38,658 nt of DNA from assembly GCA_938015875.1 (NCBI GenBank), contig CALLXE010000053.1, forward strand, positions 1 to 38,658, read 5' to 3'. The DNA comes from an uncultured Robiginitomaculum sp. Lineage in GTDB: Bacteria > Pseudomonadota > Alphaproteobacteria > Caulobacterales > Maricaulaceae. Shown here in pieces: positions 1 through 8,235 of the stretch (positions are counted from its first letter, which is position 1; each line of letters starts with the position of its first letter). Under the pieces are notes generated by a model. That model did not search any database. It saw only the letters and a program-made list of their open reading frames with translations, and was not told where the DNA came from. A program made the translations under genes and the position numbers.

Positions 1-653
1 CTGATCAGGCCATTGACCGCAAGGGATGCCTCAAGGCTGTCTGCGGACCTGTCAGCCGGTATGAGGCCCAGTGAGCGGGTTGCTGATTCAAGAGCGGGAT
101 TCATGCTCGGGATGCGCGTATTCAGCAAGGAATCCAAATACCACGCTTTTGCACTGATGAACCAATTTGGGTCGGCGCGAAATTTTGCGATTATATCAGT
201 TGCTTGTTTTTTTTCTGTTTCCAAAGCTTGAGGATGGATCGCATCCAAATAGGCCGTAAACATTTTCGCAATTTTTATATCCCGGAGATTGTTCAGCTTT
301 CCGGCAAGGATCGCATATTGCGTGACTTTCGGACGTAAACCGTCCGTCTCAGTGGCGCTCAAGGCTTCTGACAGCCAAAGACGCATGTTTGTTAATGTCT
401 GTTCTGTGGGTTCTTTTTGCGCTGAAAATGACGCGAAATCCACCGAAGTGGAACGGATTAACTGCTCCGTTTCTATTTTTTCGGAAATGTACAAAATTCG
501 ATCGAGTGTTTGCGCTTGTAAGCCTGTATCATTTGCAAAAGCAGGGGATGCCGTTATTCCGAGGCAGGCGACCGCACAAATCAATATTTGCACTACGTTT
601 TGAAATATCTGTTGCCGATTCTTCAATGTTATCTCGCGACCTTGTGAAGGCAT
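1..653 (-). CDS. Partial secreted or periplasmic-sensing protein, C-terminus beyond window
   Basis: An open frame runs on the minus strand from an ATG at 653 to the window edge without a stop, about 217 codons. The N-terminus has a hydrophobic stretch (QILICAVACLGI) followed by an SPAFA-like signal peptidase site near residue 41, so the protein is exported or has a periplasmic N-terminal domain. The rest is predicted helical, with segments such as LNNLRDIKIAKMF and a TPR-like LESATRSLGLIP. I do not recognise the family. The N-terminal sensor part of a GGDEF or kinase protein is possible, but no such domain is visible. The start is uncertain: neither the ATG nor a TTG at 626, which would give a neater signal peptide, has a strong ribosome binding site. 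It lies downstream of the terminated peptide gene at 744-890. Confidence 0.6.
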   Translation of the reverse strand, partial: MPSQGREITLKNRQQIFQNVVQILICAVACLGITASPAFANDTGLQAQTLDRILYISEKIETEQLIRSTSVDFASFSAQKEPTEQTLTNMRLWLSEALSATETDGLRPKVTQYAILAGKLNNLRDIKIAKMFTAYLDAIHPQALETEKKQATDIIAKFRADPNWFISAKAWYLDSLLNTRIPSMNPALESATRSLGLIPADRSADSLEASLAVNGLI

Positions 654-692
654 TGAATAACAAAATTGCGTTAATTAAATATGGACTTATCC

Positions 693-719
693 ACAAAAAA
701 GCCCGCTTTCGCGGGCTTT
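693..719 (-). terminator. Rho-independent terminator of the repeat-peptide gene
   Basis: Read on the minus strand, a perfect nine-pair stem (AAAGCCCGC / GCGGGCTTT) with a four-base loop runs directly into a T-rich tract. It lies 25 bases beyond the stop of the small peptide gene. It should isolate that gene from the downstream gene at 1-653, making the peptide a separately terminated transcript. Confidence 0.85.
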
Positions 720-743
720 CGAATCACATTGTTTTAAGGTCGA

Positions 744-890
744 CTAAAAGTCTATTACCGGAATCGCCTTATCAAAATCTATTACAGGTATAGCTTTTTC
801 AAAATCAATGACGGGTATAGCTTTTCCGAAATCAATTACTGGAATACCACCTGTGACGGATTTTAGTTCAGTTAAAGAGAGATCACGCAT
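744..890 (-). CDS. Double-glycine-leader peptide precursor with four IPVIDF repeats
   Basis: This 48-residue ORF begins with MRDLSLTELKSVTGG, which matches the classic double-glycine leader pattern (MREL-xx-EL-xx-VSGG) of class II microcin/bacteriocin-type precursors. The predicted 33-residue core is four IPVIDF hexapeptides separated by GKA, EKA and DKA. It has no Cys, Ser or Thr and is net acidic (six acidic, three Lys). The repeats are identical in protein but differ in codons: proline is CCA, CCC, CCT and CCG in turn, so the peptide itself appears to be under selection. A strong AAGGAG ribosome site lies seven bases before the ATG, and a perfect terminator follows. The C39-peptidase ABC exporter gene ends 180 bases upstream on the same strand, so cleavage after GG and export by it is the obvious inference. 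The activity (antimicrobial, signal or structural) is unknown, and I recognise no named family for the core. Confidence 0.88.
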   Translation of the reverse strand: MRDLSLTELKSVTGGIPVIDFGKAIPVIDFEKAIPVIDFDKAIPVIDF

Positions 891-945
891 ATTGAGTCTC
901 CTTTCCTCGTGTAATCACAGCACAATTGCGAATGAATACCCTTAA

Positions 946-974
946 TGAATAGTAAACGAAAAAAGCAGTTGCAA
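946..974 (-). promoter_or_regulatory. Possible sigma-70 promoter of the repeat-peptide gene
   Basis: In the 180-base AT-rich gap between the ABC exporter gene and the peptide gene, the minus strand carries TTGCAA (969-974) and, 17 bases on, TATTCA (946-951). This fits a moderate -35/-10 pair and would give a leader RNA of about 50 bases. The -10 match is weak. The presence of a promoter here is supported mainly by the gap and by the dedicated terminator downstream. Confidence 0.35.
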
Positions 975-1070
975 GTCGACTCACGCAAAAACCTGCAAAA
1001 AGTATGATAATTCACCTATGACGTGTAAATTAATCATAATGCTCTTAATGTTTCAGACAGATAAAGGGAG

Positions 1071-3107
1071 TCAGAGGGTCACAATTTTGTCAGCACGCTC
1101 AATAAAGGCAGGCCTGTGGGCAATAATGATGCGCGTTATCGACATCTTTGCGATTCTGTCCGCTATGGCTTTTTCCGTCTCCACATCCAGATTGGCCGTG
1201 CCTTCATCAAGAAATAATAATTTCGGACCTTTATATAAGGCCCGGGCGAGCAGGACGCGTTGACGCTGCCCGCCGGACAAAACGCTGCCCATATCACCCA
1301 CCCGGGATTGATATCCCATGGGCATGGCGGCAATTTCGTTATGAATACCTGCGGCGCGGGCGGCGCGCTCCACAGCCGGCATATCAAGCCCGGGATCAAA
1401 AAATGCAATATTATCCGCCAACGACCCGGACATCAGCGTATCGTCCTGCATCACGACGCCGATGCTTTGTCGCCAGTGCGCCAAATCCAAATCCGCCATA
1501 TCAGCGCCCGATATTTTTATCGAACCGCTCTGCGGCGTGTAGAGCCCGGTCAGCAGTTTCATCAGTGTCGTTTTACCGCCTCCGGATTTCCCGGTGACAG
1601 CAATCATGTCGCCGGCCTTAATTGTTAAATTAAAACCGTTCAACACATACGGATCTGTCTCGCTGTAGCGAAAGCTCAGATTTGTAATCTCAATATCTCC
1701 GCCCGCATCGGCCTGCGTGCCCGCTGCAATACGCTCCGGAGTGGCAAATACAATATCAGACAGACGTTCCAAATGCAGGCCAAGCAAACGAAACTCAATA
1801 ATTTTTTGTAAGAGTTGCCCTGTGCTGACCGCAAATCCGCCGGCAAAAGCCAGAAACGCAAAGAGCATGCCAAGGCTTAAGGCGTCGCTCATGACCAGGC
1901 GCGCGCCGATATAAACAACGATCACCGTTTGCAGTCCGGACAAAAGGGTTTTAACGCCGCTATTGGCTGTGCCCCACAAACCGAATGCCGTATTGGCATT
2001 GACGCTGTCGGCAAAGAGGTTGCGCCATGCGCCCTCGCGTGCAGCCTCGCGGCCAAACAACTTAATCGTCGCATTGGCGCGTATGCTTTCAATTAAATGA
2101 GATTTCTCTGCCGCTCCGGTCAAAATAGCCGCTTCTTGGGAGGCCCGCATTTTAGGGTACAGGATTAAAGTCGCGGCTAACATAAGACCGGTTGCCAGCA
2201 AGACTATGAATGCCAAAACCGGGCTGAGAATAAACATAACAATCAGCGTGGTTACTGCCATCATGCCGTCAATCAACACGGCCACGACAGATTGCGTTAA
2301 GGCCGTTTGAATCGGCTGCGTACTGCCGACGCGCGAAATAATATCGCCGATATATCGTTTTTCAAACCAAGCGGCCGGCAGGCGAATCAGATGCGCAAAT
2401 ACATTGCCGGTCATCTGAAAGCTCATTTGTTGGCCGTAAATCAAAATAGCCCAATTGCGGGTGGCTTCCGTCGCTGCGCGCAATATGACCAGCCCTCCAA
2501 AGCCCAATGCAAGGGCTTTAAGAAGGCCCAAATCTTTGCTTGGCAACACGCCGTCTACGGTCAGTTGCAGGTAGAACGGGGCCAGCAATATCGCTATTTG
2601 AAGCAATACGGATAAGATCAAAGTCTGCCCCAGGGCCCGTTTAAGTCCGGTCAATCGTCCCCATAGATCTGAAAGCTTGGGCGTAGTTTTATCCGTAATA
2701 CGGGTAAAATCAGCGGCTCGGGACAGCTCTAAGGCAATGCCTGTGAAATGCGGCGAGACTTCAGACAGGGCCATATTGCGGACGCCGCGTCCCGGATCAT
2801 GAATGATTACGCGACCGTTTTTGACCGCTTTTAAAACGACAAAGTGATTAAGGTCCCAATGCAGGATGGCCGGCGTTTGCAACTCTGATAATTCTTCAAG
2901 TTCGAGCCGAAGTGCGCGGGGGGACAGGTGAAACCGCCGCGCCATATCGACAATATCGGACAGGCTCGCGCCTCTGAGGGAAACCGCGTAGCGCTCGCGT
3001 ATGGCCGGCAAGTTGACGTCATGACCGTGATAGCCGGCAATCATCACCAAGCACGCCAGCGCGCATTCTGTGGCTTCAGTTTGGTGTATCATCGGCAGGC
3101 CGGCCAT
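1071..3107 (-). CDS. C39 peptidase-containing ABC exporter (bacteriocin/RiPP type)
   Basis: This 678-residue protein has the full three-part layout of a peptidase-containing ABC transporter. Residues 5-130 are a C39 protease domain with oxyanion Gln9, catalytic Cys15 (ATECALACL), His88 (DLNHFVVL) and Asp104 (HDPGRG). Residues 160-445 form the six-helix transmembrane domain. Residues 470-678 are the ATPase, with Walker A GKSGGGKT at 506-513, Q-loop Q554, signature LSGGQ at 610-614, Walker B ending DE at 634-635 and H-loop His664. All catalytic residues are present, so it should be active. The family cleaves leaders after GG during export across the inner membrane, and the only GG-leader peptide seen nearby is at 744-890. 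The start overlaps the preceding short adaptor gene as TAATG, indicating translational coupling. Confidence 0.95.
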   Translation of the reverse strand: MAGLPMIHQTEATECALACLVMIAGYHGHDVNLPAIRERYAVSLRGASLSDIVDMARRFHLSPRALRLELEELSELQTPAILHWDLNHFVVLKAVKNGRVIIHDPGRGVRNMALSEVSPHFTGIALELSRAADFTRITDKTTPKLSDLWGRLTGLKRALGQTLILSVLLQIAILLAPFYLQLTVDGVLPSKDLGLLKALALGFGGLVILRAATEATRNWAILIYGQQMSFQMTGNVFAHLIRLPAAWFEKRYIGDIISRVGSTQPIQTALTQSVVAVLIDGMMAVTTLIVMFILSPVLAFIVLLATGLMLAATLILYPKMRASQEAAILTGAAEKSHLIESIRANATIKLFGREAAREGAWRNLFADSVNANTAFGLWGTANSGVKTLLSGLQTVIVVYIGARLVMSDALSLGMLFAFLAFAGGFAVSTGQLLQKIIEFRLLGLHLERLSDIVFATPERIAAGTQADAGGDIEITNLSFRYSETDPYVLNGFNLTIKAGDMIAVTGKSGGGKTTLMKLLTGLYTPQSGSIKISGADMADLDLAHWRQSIGVVMQDDTLMSGSLADNIAFFDPGLDMPAVERAARAAGIHNEIAAMPMGYQSRVGDMGSVLSGGQRQRVLLARALYKGPKLLFLDEGTANLDVETEKAIADRIAKMSITRIIIAHRPAFIERADKIVTL

Positions 3108-3322
3108 TACGATTCCCGTCCAAGCAGCCAGTATAAAAGTCGCGCAGGGCCATTCTCAGTTTGAACCTGTCCAAACCACAGCACAGATCCGGCCAAAACG
3201 GCGGTGGCCAAAACAAGGGCGGTAATAATCAAAGTGGGAATATGGGCATGCAAAATAACTGCCCCGGACAGGCTGCGGCTGCGCGGGGTCATGGCGTCTT
3301 TGCGAAATAAAGGTTCAGTCAT
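3107..3322 (-). CDS. Short HlyD/CvaA-like membrane fusion protein, N-terminal part only
   Basis: This 71-residue protein starts LFRKDAM-xx-RSRSLSGAVIL and continues into one transmembrane helix (about residues 30-52). That is the N-terminal signature of HlyD/CvaA-type adaptors that partner C39 exporters. Full-length adaptors have roughly 400 residues with coiled-coil and beta-barrel domains, and these are absent here. After the helix only about 20 residues remain (GQVQTENGPARLLYWLLG), and they faintly resemble the usual extreme C-terminus of such adaptors. An in-frame internal deletion is therefore possible. The stop overlaps the exporter start by one base (TAATG), so expression is coupled. 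It could be a decayed adaptor or a genuine mini-subunit. The first ATG is preferred because the conserved LFRKDA motif follows it. Confidence 0.72.
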   Translation of the reverse strand: MTEPLFRKDAMTPRSRSLSGAVILHAHIPTLIITALVLATAVLAGSVLWFGQVQTENGPARLLYWLLGRES

Positions 3323-3377
3323 GCTTGCATGCTAGGGCGATTTGCAAAGCGGGGGAAGGGCGCGTTTCCGGAGGGTT

Positions 3378-3779
3378 TTATAAAAGGAACCGGCTCTTTT
3401 CACCGGCGCGGGGCAGATAACATATGTCTGAGCGCCCGAACCATGAATAGCGGTTACGAGCGATGATATTATAAACCCCGTCGCGTAAAAATTTCGGCGC
3501 AAACCTGAAAATCCGCAGCGCCGGCCACGGGGCTCTCAAATACCGCATCACTTCAAACGCTGCATCGGATCGCACAAAGGCCTTACCGCCGCTCACGACC
3601 AAATAGGTCTCGTTTAAATCGTCTTTGGACAGTCCGTGCCGGGCGGCAATTTTAAGCCCTGTCTCAGACCACGCATTGATAAAAACAAAATCCGGGGCCC
3701 GTTCGCGCTTTAAAATGAAATTTACAAATCCGCTGCAAAGAAGGCAGTGTCCGTCAAAGATCATTTTTATGTCGGCCAT
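3378..3779 (-). CDS. DCC-family thiol-disulfide oxidoreductase-like protein (DUF393)
   Basis: This 133-residue protein opens with MADIKMIFDGHCLLCSGFVNFIL, the DGxCxxC signature of the DCC/YuxK (DUF393) family. Its length is typical, as are the later VVSGGKAFVRSDAAFEVMRYL and WFGRSDICYLP segments. Members are predicted thioredoxin-like redox proteins, and the two cysteines of the HCLLC motif would be the active pair. Substrates are unknown in general. The gene starts three bases after the stop of the upstream CapD-type gene and so is probably co-transcribed with the polysaccharide genes. It is 55 bases upstream of the short adaptor gene. The repeat peptide downstream has no cysteine, so a role in its disulfide formation is not supported. 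Confidence 0.82.
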   Translation of the reverse strand: MADIKMIFDGHCLLCSGFVNFILKRERAPDFVFINAWSETGLKIAARHGLSKDDLNETYLVVSGGKAFVRSDAAFEVMRYLRAPWPALRIFRFAPKFLRDGVYNIIARNRYSWFGRSDICYLPRAGEKSRFLL

Positions 3780-3782
3780 GTC

Positions 3783-5675
3783 CTAGACCCGCTCGTGCAG
3801 AGTTCCGTTAGGCTCATAATCCGGCAGCAACTTTGACAGGGCGGCGATCATGGCCGGCTTGTCCCTTTCTTCTGCGGCGCGCAGCAGGCTTTCAATGCGG
3901 CGGGTGACAGACGCGGGATCAACAAGCATTCCGGTAAACCGGTTGACGCCGTCAACATAGGTCGGCGTTAAATCCTCGCGAATACCCGTCAGCGTTTCGG
4001 TAAGTTTTTCGCCGGCGCGCAGACCTGTATAGACGATGTCAATATCGCGATCCGGAACGTAGCCGCGCAGGCGAATAAGCTGGCGGGCAAGTTGGGTAAT
4101 GCTGACCGGCTCGCCCATGTCTAAAACATATATCGCAGCCATTTCTTTACGCTGCACAGCAGACAGGGCCGAAGCCTGCAAAACCAGAGCGGCTGCTTCC
4201 TCTGTTGTCATGAAAAACCGGGTGGCGTCCTGATGGGTTACGGTCACCGGTCCGCCGCGCCGAATTTGCTCTTCAAACAAGGGGACCACAGAGCCTGTTG
4301 AGCCCAGCACATTACCAAAGCGAACGGCGCAGGCCGACAGGGCCGGGCTCTGGGTGGCGGCGGCCAATGTTGCCATTTCGGCAATCCGTTTGGTTGCGCC
4401 CATTATATTGGATGGCTTGACCGCTTTGTCAGTGGATACGAGGGTAAAACTGTCCGTGCCATATTCCGTTGCCAGATTGATAATATTGTATGTGCCGCCC
4501 ACATTGGAATTAATCGTTTCAATCGGGTTTAACTCTGAAAGCGGAACATGTTTAAGGGCCGCGGCATGCAGGACAATATCAGGGCGCTCGAAATCAAAAA
4601 TTTCGCGCATGCGCGTTTCGTCCTGAATATCTCCGAGATAGGCATGCCATTTACACAACTTGTGTTCGCGCAAGGCGCCGTCAATTTTATAAAGATTATA
4701 CTCACCATTATCGATCAGGACGATTTTGCCCGGACGAAGCCGGCTGATTTGCAGGGTCAGTTCTGATCCGATTGTGCCGCCTGCGCCGGTGATTAAAACT
4801 TTCTTGCCTTCAACAAATTGGCGCACAGGCGTCACGTCCAAATCTTTGGCATTGCGCCCGATTAAGTCATTGGCCTCAAACGGCATCAGGCCACCGCCGC
4901 CGGCAGTTCCGAACCTCACCAATGTCGCCTGCGCTTCGGCGGTTTGTTTGACGAGCATATTAAGCTGTTCGCGATCAACGGTTTTATCGACCAAAATTAA
5001 GGTAGGATTTGGTTCGCCTCTGCGCTCAAGATTGCGCAAAACAGCGGGGATATCGTCCACTGATCCCATCACGGGAACGCCGCGAATTGAGCGCCCTAAA
5101 AAGCCCGCGCCGGTATCAATCAGGCCGGTGACATTATAGCTGCTGCCGGTCGCGCTGTAGGCAAAATCACGTAAGTGGTCATGCAGGGAATTGCTGCGCC
5201 CGACTAAAATGGCCCGTTTGGCTTTGGCGCTGCGGCGGCGAAACAGGACTTTGAGGTCGCGTTGATAAAACAGCAAAACGGCCGCGCGCCCGGCCAGAAG
5301 CAAAACCAGAAAAAACGGTATAACGATAAATGGAGCGGACCGGGGGAAATCCGCCGCCCGGTCAAACACTAAAAACAAAATCAGCGGTGTCAAAATAGCG
5401 GCAAGGACAACCCCGCGCGCCAAAGGCATGATATCATCAAGCGATGTGTAACGCCAAACGGCGCGGTGAATGCGAAGGCCAAGCCAAAGGAAAAAGCATA
5501 CGAGTCCAAAGACAATAGCGGCTTTAATATCAATATAGCCCGGTGCCATTTTGCCTTCATAAATATACCGAAGGCGCATGACCCCATACATGGACAAGCC
5601 GCCAAGCAAGCTGTCAAATAATGTGACAAGCACCGTCGCAATAGCGGTGCGCGGGCGTTTAATCCCCAAGCGCAT
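3783..5675 (-). CDS. FlaA1/CapD/WbpM-type nucleoside-diphosphate-sugar 4,6-dehydratase or epimerase
   Basis: This 630-residue membrane-anchored sugar-nucleotide enzyme has four predicted N-terminal helices (to about residue 135) and a CoA-binding-like Rossmann region (about 150-260). The C-terminal extended SDR domain has the NAD motif GAGGTIGSE at about 297-305, HAAALKHVPL and STDKAVKPSNIMGATKR. These are hallmarks of the PglF/WbpM/CapD family, which acts on UDP-HexNAc in the synthesis of surface polysaccharides or glycoprotein sugars. The start at 5675 is chosen because it overlaps the heparinase-like stop as TAATG. The frame extends further upstream but lies inside that gene. The downstream neighbour is the DCC protein. 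The exact reaction (C4, C6 dehydration versus epimerisation) cannot be settled here. Confidence 0.92.
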   Translation of the reverse strand: MRLGIKRPRTAIATVLVTLFDSLLGGLSMYGVMRLRYIYEGKMAPGYIDIKAAIVFGLVCFFLWLGLRIHRAVWRYTSLDDIMPLARGVVLAAILTPLILFLVFDRAADFPRSAPFIVIPFFLVLLLAGRAAVLLFYQRDLKVLFRRRSAKAKRAILVGRSNSLHDHLRDFAYSATGSSYNVTGLIDTGAGFLGRSIRGVPVMGSVDDIPAVLRNLERRGEPNPTLILVDKTVDREQLNMLVKQTAEAQATLVRFGTAGGGGLMPFEANDLIGRNAKDLDVTPVRQFVEGKKVLITGAGGTIGSELTLQISRLRPGKIVLIDNGEYNLYKIDGALREHKLCKWHAYLGDIQDETRMREIFDFERPDIVLHAAALKHVPLSELNPIETINSNVGGTYNIINLATEYGTDSFTLVSTDKAVKPSNIMGATKRIAEMATLAAATQSPALSACAVRFGNVLGSTGSVVPLFEEQIRRGGPVTVTHQDATRFFMTTEEAAALVLQASALSAVQRKEMAAIYVLDMGEPVSITQLARQLIRLRGYVPDRDIDIVYTGLRAGEKLTETLTGIREDLTPTYVDGVNRFTGMLVDPASVTRRIESLLRAAEERDKPAMIAALSKLLPDYEPNGTLHERV

Positions 5676-7420
5676 TACGGGGCCGGCTCGTTGCTGACGC
5701 GTTTGAAGCTCCACCGAACGCGGTTGGATTTATCCTCACCGTTATTATCGGACAGGGCGTCGCCGGAAATAACTAATTGCTCGCACCGCTCGGGCGCGCC
5801 GCTGCGGCCCAAATATACGGACGGCTCCAGTGAAAGCTGCGCGCCGTCAGTGCGAAACCGCCACCCGTCCCGGCCGGGCAGGATTAAAAGCGCGCTGCGT
5901 AAATCCCGTGATAAGGTCGCGCGAACATCCGGGTGAAGATGAAACCGAATTTGAAACGCAAACCGGCTTTGCTTAAACCGCGGATCTGCGCCCAGCGGGA
6001 TATACAGGCTGTCTTCACCGCGCACGTCTGCCCCGTCTCCGGTCAGAAATATCCGCCGGCGATGGTCCAGCCCCGTGCTTGCGCGGTAACCCTCATGAGT
6101 GCCTTCAACCCAAATATCTTCGCCTTCTTCCATGCGCTGTGCTGACACCGGGCCTGCGCTGCGCGAGATTGCAGGGCCGAACGCTTTTAGCGCCGCGCCG
6201 CCGGAGACAATCTCGCCGGCGGAGCAATCATCAATGATTAATGTGGAATGGGCGGCGGTTTCGCGCACGACTTGCCGCCAGCCTTCAGGTTGGGTTTCGT
6301 TATAGCCGCAATTGACGACCATACGCTTGCCTCGCGCGGACAGCTCAAACGCCAGCGGCGCAATATGGGCCGCGGTATCAAAAGGCCCCGGCGGGCTGTC
6401 ACCGACGTCGACGATAACAACCGTTTCCGCGCGGGCGAGCCGCTGATAACCGGTATGGGGCATATAGCTGAAAGTTTTGGACGGGCGGACGCCGGTTTTT
6501 TTCAGAAGGGCTTTCAGCGGCGCAGCGGCAAGTTCTCCTGTGCCATGAAACGCCGCAGCGCCGCCGTCACCCGGATCAAAAAACCCAAGGGCCGGCGCAA
6601 GGCGGTCTATGGCACGGCGGGTTTGCTTGCTGCCCGCAATGCCGCGTATTTTAAGAGCATCTTCCACGATAAGCAGACCCTGCAAGATGCAGGCCGCAGC
6701 GCCGGGCGCGCGCCCGATATGACCGCCATCGCCTGAGACCTGCTGTTCTAAGGCATCGTCAAGCCGGTCCAGACTGCGATCCAAAAGCGCTGTATCAGAC
6801 AGCATGGCCCCGGCGAGCGCCAATGTGCCGGCGGCTTTTAAGCGCTCAAGGCCTTCCGGTACGGCTTTATAATCTTTGCGCAGGCGGGCAATTTGCTGCG
6901 CCAGAAGGGCGCGCCGCGCGCCGGCTGCGGCCGGCGCCGTGTCGCGGTCTCCGTCTAAAACAGCGCCCCAACACGACAAAAGCGCAAAGCAGCGGCGGCT
7001 CAAAATATCCGGGCGATAGGCAAAGATATTCCAATCTGACCACAGCTTGCCCCAGTCATCAACCAATTGCCGTGCCCGCACGCCGGCGGCCGGCTTTTTT
7101 GACGCCGCCAGATCGTGCAGCCAGTCAAAACTGTGTATGCGCGCTGCAAAATCTTCTGACGGCAGGGTTATGTCCCACGGGTGGCCGTCCGGGCCAATAT
7201 CGATGGTTTGCCCCGCGCCTTGCAATTGGCCGTCAAGGATCAGATCGCCCGCCGATGGCAGGACTAAAGGCGCGTAGGCCGGGCGGGCGGCGAAGGGCGG
7301 TGGCGGCGCGGCGCGGCGCGGCAATTTACGCACAGGCGCGCCCAGATCACGGCGCGCGGCCCGCGCCATTTGTCGGGCCCGTCTTGCGCGCACCCTTAAA
7401 AATGAAATGCGGCGCGCCAT
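5675..7420 (-). CDS. Heparinase II/III family protein
   Basis: The 581-residue product has a helical N-terminal half, with a WGKLWSDWNIFAYRPDILSRR segment typical of alginate-lyase-like toroid domains. Its C-terminal beta-rich half contains VVNCGYNETQPEGWRQ and RETAAHSTLIIDD, the core of the heparinase II/III-like domain. The first 40 residues are unusually basic (RR-rich). No clear signal peptide is seen, although the family is often periplasmic and degrades acidic polysaccharide. ATG at 7420 is chosen, since upstream codons fall within rpe. It starts five bases after the rpe stop, with purine-rich GTAGAGG before it. Grouping with rpe and rsmB is a recurrent alphaproteobacterial arrangement. 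The substrate is unknown. Confidence 0.87.
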   Translation of the reverse strand: MARRISFLRVRARRARQMARAARRDLGAPVRKLPRRAAPPPPFAARPAYAPLVLPSAGDLILDGQLQGAGQTIDIGPDGHPWDITLPSEDFAARIHSFDWLHDLAASKKPAAGVRARQLVDDWGKLWSDWNIFAYRPDILSRRCFALLSCWGAVLDGDRDTAPAAAGARRALLAQQIARLRKDYKAVPEGLERLKAAGTLALAGAMLSDTALLDRSLDRLDDALEQQVSGDGGHIGRAPGAAACILQGLLIVEDALKIRGIAGSKQTRRAIDRLAPALGFFDPGDGGAAAFHGTGELAAAPLKALLKKTGVRPSKTFSYMPHTGYQRLARAETVVIVDVGDSPPGPFDTAAHIAPLAFELSARGKRMVVNCGYNETQPEGWRQVVRETAAHSTLIIDDCSAGEIVSGGAALKAFGPAISRSAGPVSAQRMEEGEDIWVEGTHEGYRASTGLDHRRRIFLTGDGADVRGEDSLYIPLGADPRFKQSRFAFQIRFHLHPDVRATLSRDLRSALLILPGRDGWRFRTDGAQLSLEPSVYLGRSGAPERCEQLVISGDALSDNNGEDKSNRVRWSFKRVSNEPAP

Positions 7421-7425
7421 GGCCT

Positions 7426-8118
7426 CTACCCGTTTGCAGCCTGTTGACCGGAATTTACTGCGCCGCGCAGGGCAGCAATGTTCTCGGCATATCCGCCCGC
7501 TTTCCCGTGGAAGACCGCCGAGCCTGCGACGAGCGCGCTTGCGCCGGCGTCGATGCAAAGCTGCGCCGTTTGCGGATTCACGCCGCCGTCAACCTCCAGT
7601 TCAATGTCGCGACCTGACGCCGTGATCATGGCGCGCAGCGCTTCTATTTTCTTTAATTGAGAATGAATAAATTTCTGGCCGCCAAAGCCGGGATTAACGC
7701 TCATGACGAGGATCATATCCAGCTGATCAATGACATATTCCACATCGGTAATCGGCGCGCCGGGGTTCAGCGCAATGCCTGCTTTTGCGCCCAGTGCTTT
7801 GATCGCTTGCAGGCTGCGGTGAATATGCGGTCCGGCGTCGGGATGAATGGTGACGATATCCGCGCCGGCTTCGACGAAAGCCTCCAGCATCGGGTCGGCC
7901 GGCGTAATCATTAAATGCACGTCAAAAGGCTTTTGACTGTGCGGCCGCAGGGCTTTGACAACAGCCGGGCCGATCGTGATGTTGGGCACGTAATGGCCGT
8001 CCATGACATCGACATGAATCATGTCTGCGCCCGCGGCGTCAATGGCCGCGACTTCTTCGCCGAGCTTGGCAAAGTCCGCAGAGAGAATAGAGGGAGAGAT
8101 TTTCACAGATTGGGTCAT
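7426..8118 (-). CDS. rpe: Ribulose-phosphate 3-epimerase
   Basis: This 230-residue TIM barrel interconverts D-ribulose 5-phosphate and D-xylulose 5-phosphate in the pentose phosphate pathway. Family motifs are complete and in order: SPSILSADF at the N-terminus, [14 protein letters not shown] with the first catalytic Asp, [16 protein letters not shown], and EVDGGV with the second catalytic Asp, followed by a phosphate-binding GSAVF. The length is normal for the family. The gene directly precedes the heparinase-like gene with a five-base gap, so the two are very likely co-transcribed. Confidence 0.97.
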   Translation of the reverse strand: MTQSVKISPSILSADFAKLGEEVAAIDAAGADMIHVDVMDGHYVPNITIGPAVVKALRPHSQKPFDVHLMITPADPMLEAFVEAGADIVTIHPDAGPHIHRSLQAIKALGAKAGIALNPGAPITDVEYVIDQLDMILVMSVNPGFGGQKFIHSQLKKIEALRAMITASGRDIELEVDGGVNPQTAQLCIDAGASALVAGSAVFHGKAGGYAENIAALRGAVNSGQQAANG

Positions 8119-8183
8119 AATTTCCGTGTATCAGCCGCCGCGATAGCGCGCAAGCACGGCGGTAAGCTGCGTGCAGTTACCCA

Positions 8184-8216
8184 TAAAAAAACCCCGCTGC
8201 AGGCAGCGGGGTTTTC
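8184..8216 (-). terminator. Rho-independent terminator after the Ser/Tyr-rich lipoprotein
   Basis: On the minus strand a twelve-pair GC-rich stem (AAACCCCGCTGC with GCAGCGGGGTTT) and a very short loop lead into a run of T. It is 20 bases beyond the stop at 8236 and upstream of rpe, so the lipoprotein gene is separated from the rpe operon. Confidence 0.88.
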
Positions 8217-8235
8217 AATGTTCGTATCACCGGAT

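Noticed and set aside
998-1029. Tiny minus-strand ORF (about 18 codons) between the exporter and the peptide gene
   Set aside because: It is too short, has no ribosome site and no double-glycine leader.
6823-7617. Long plus-strand frame (264 codons) opposite the heparinase-like and rpe genes
   Set aside because: It is antisense to two well-supported genes, has a Pro/Arg/Cys composition typical of shadow frames in GC-rich DNA, and no ribosome site.
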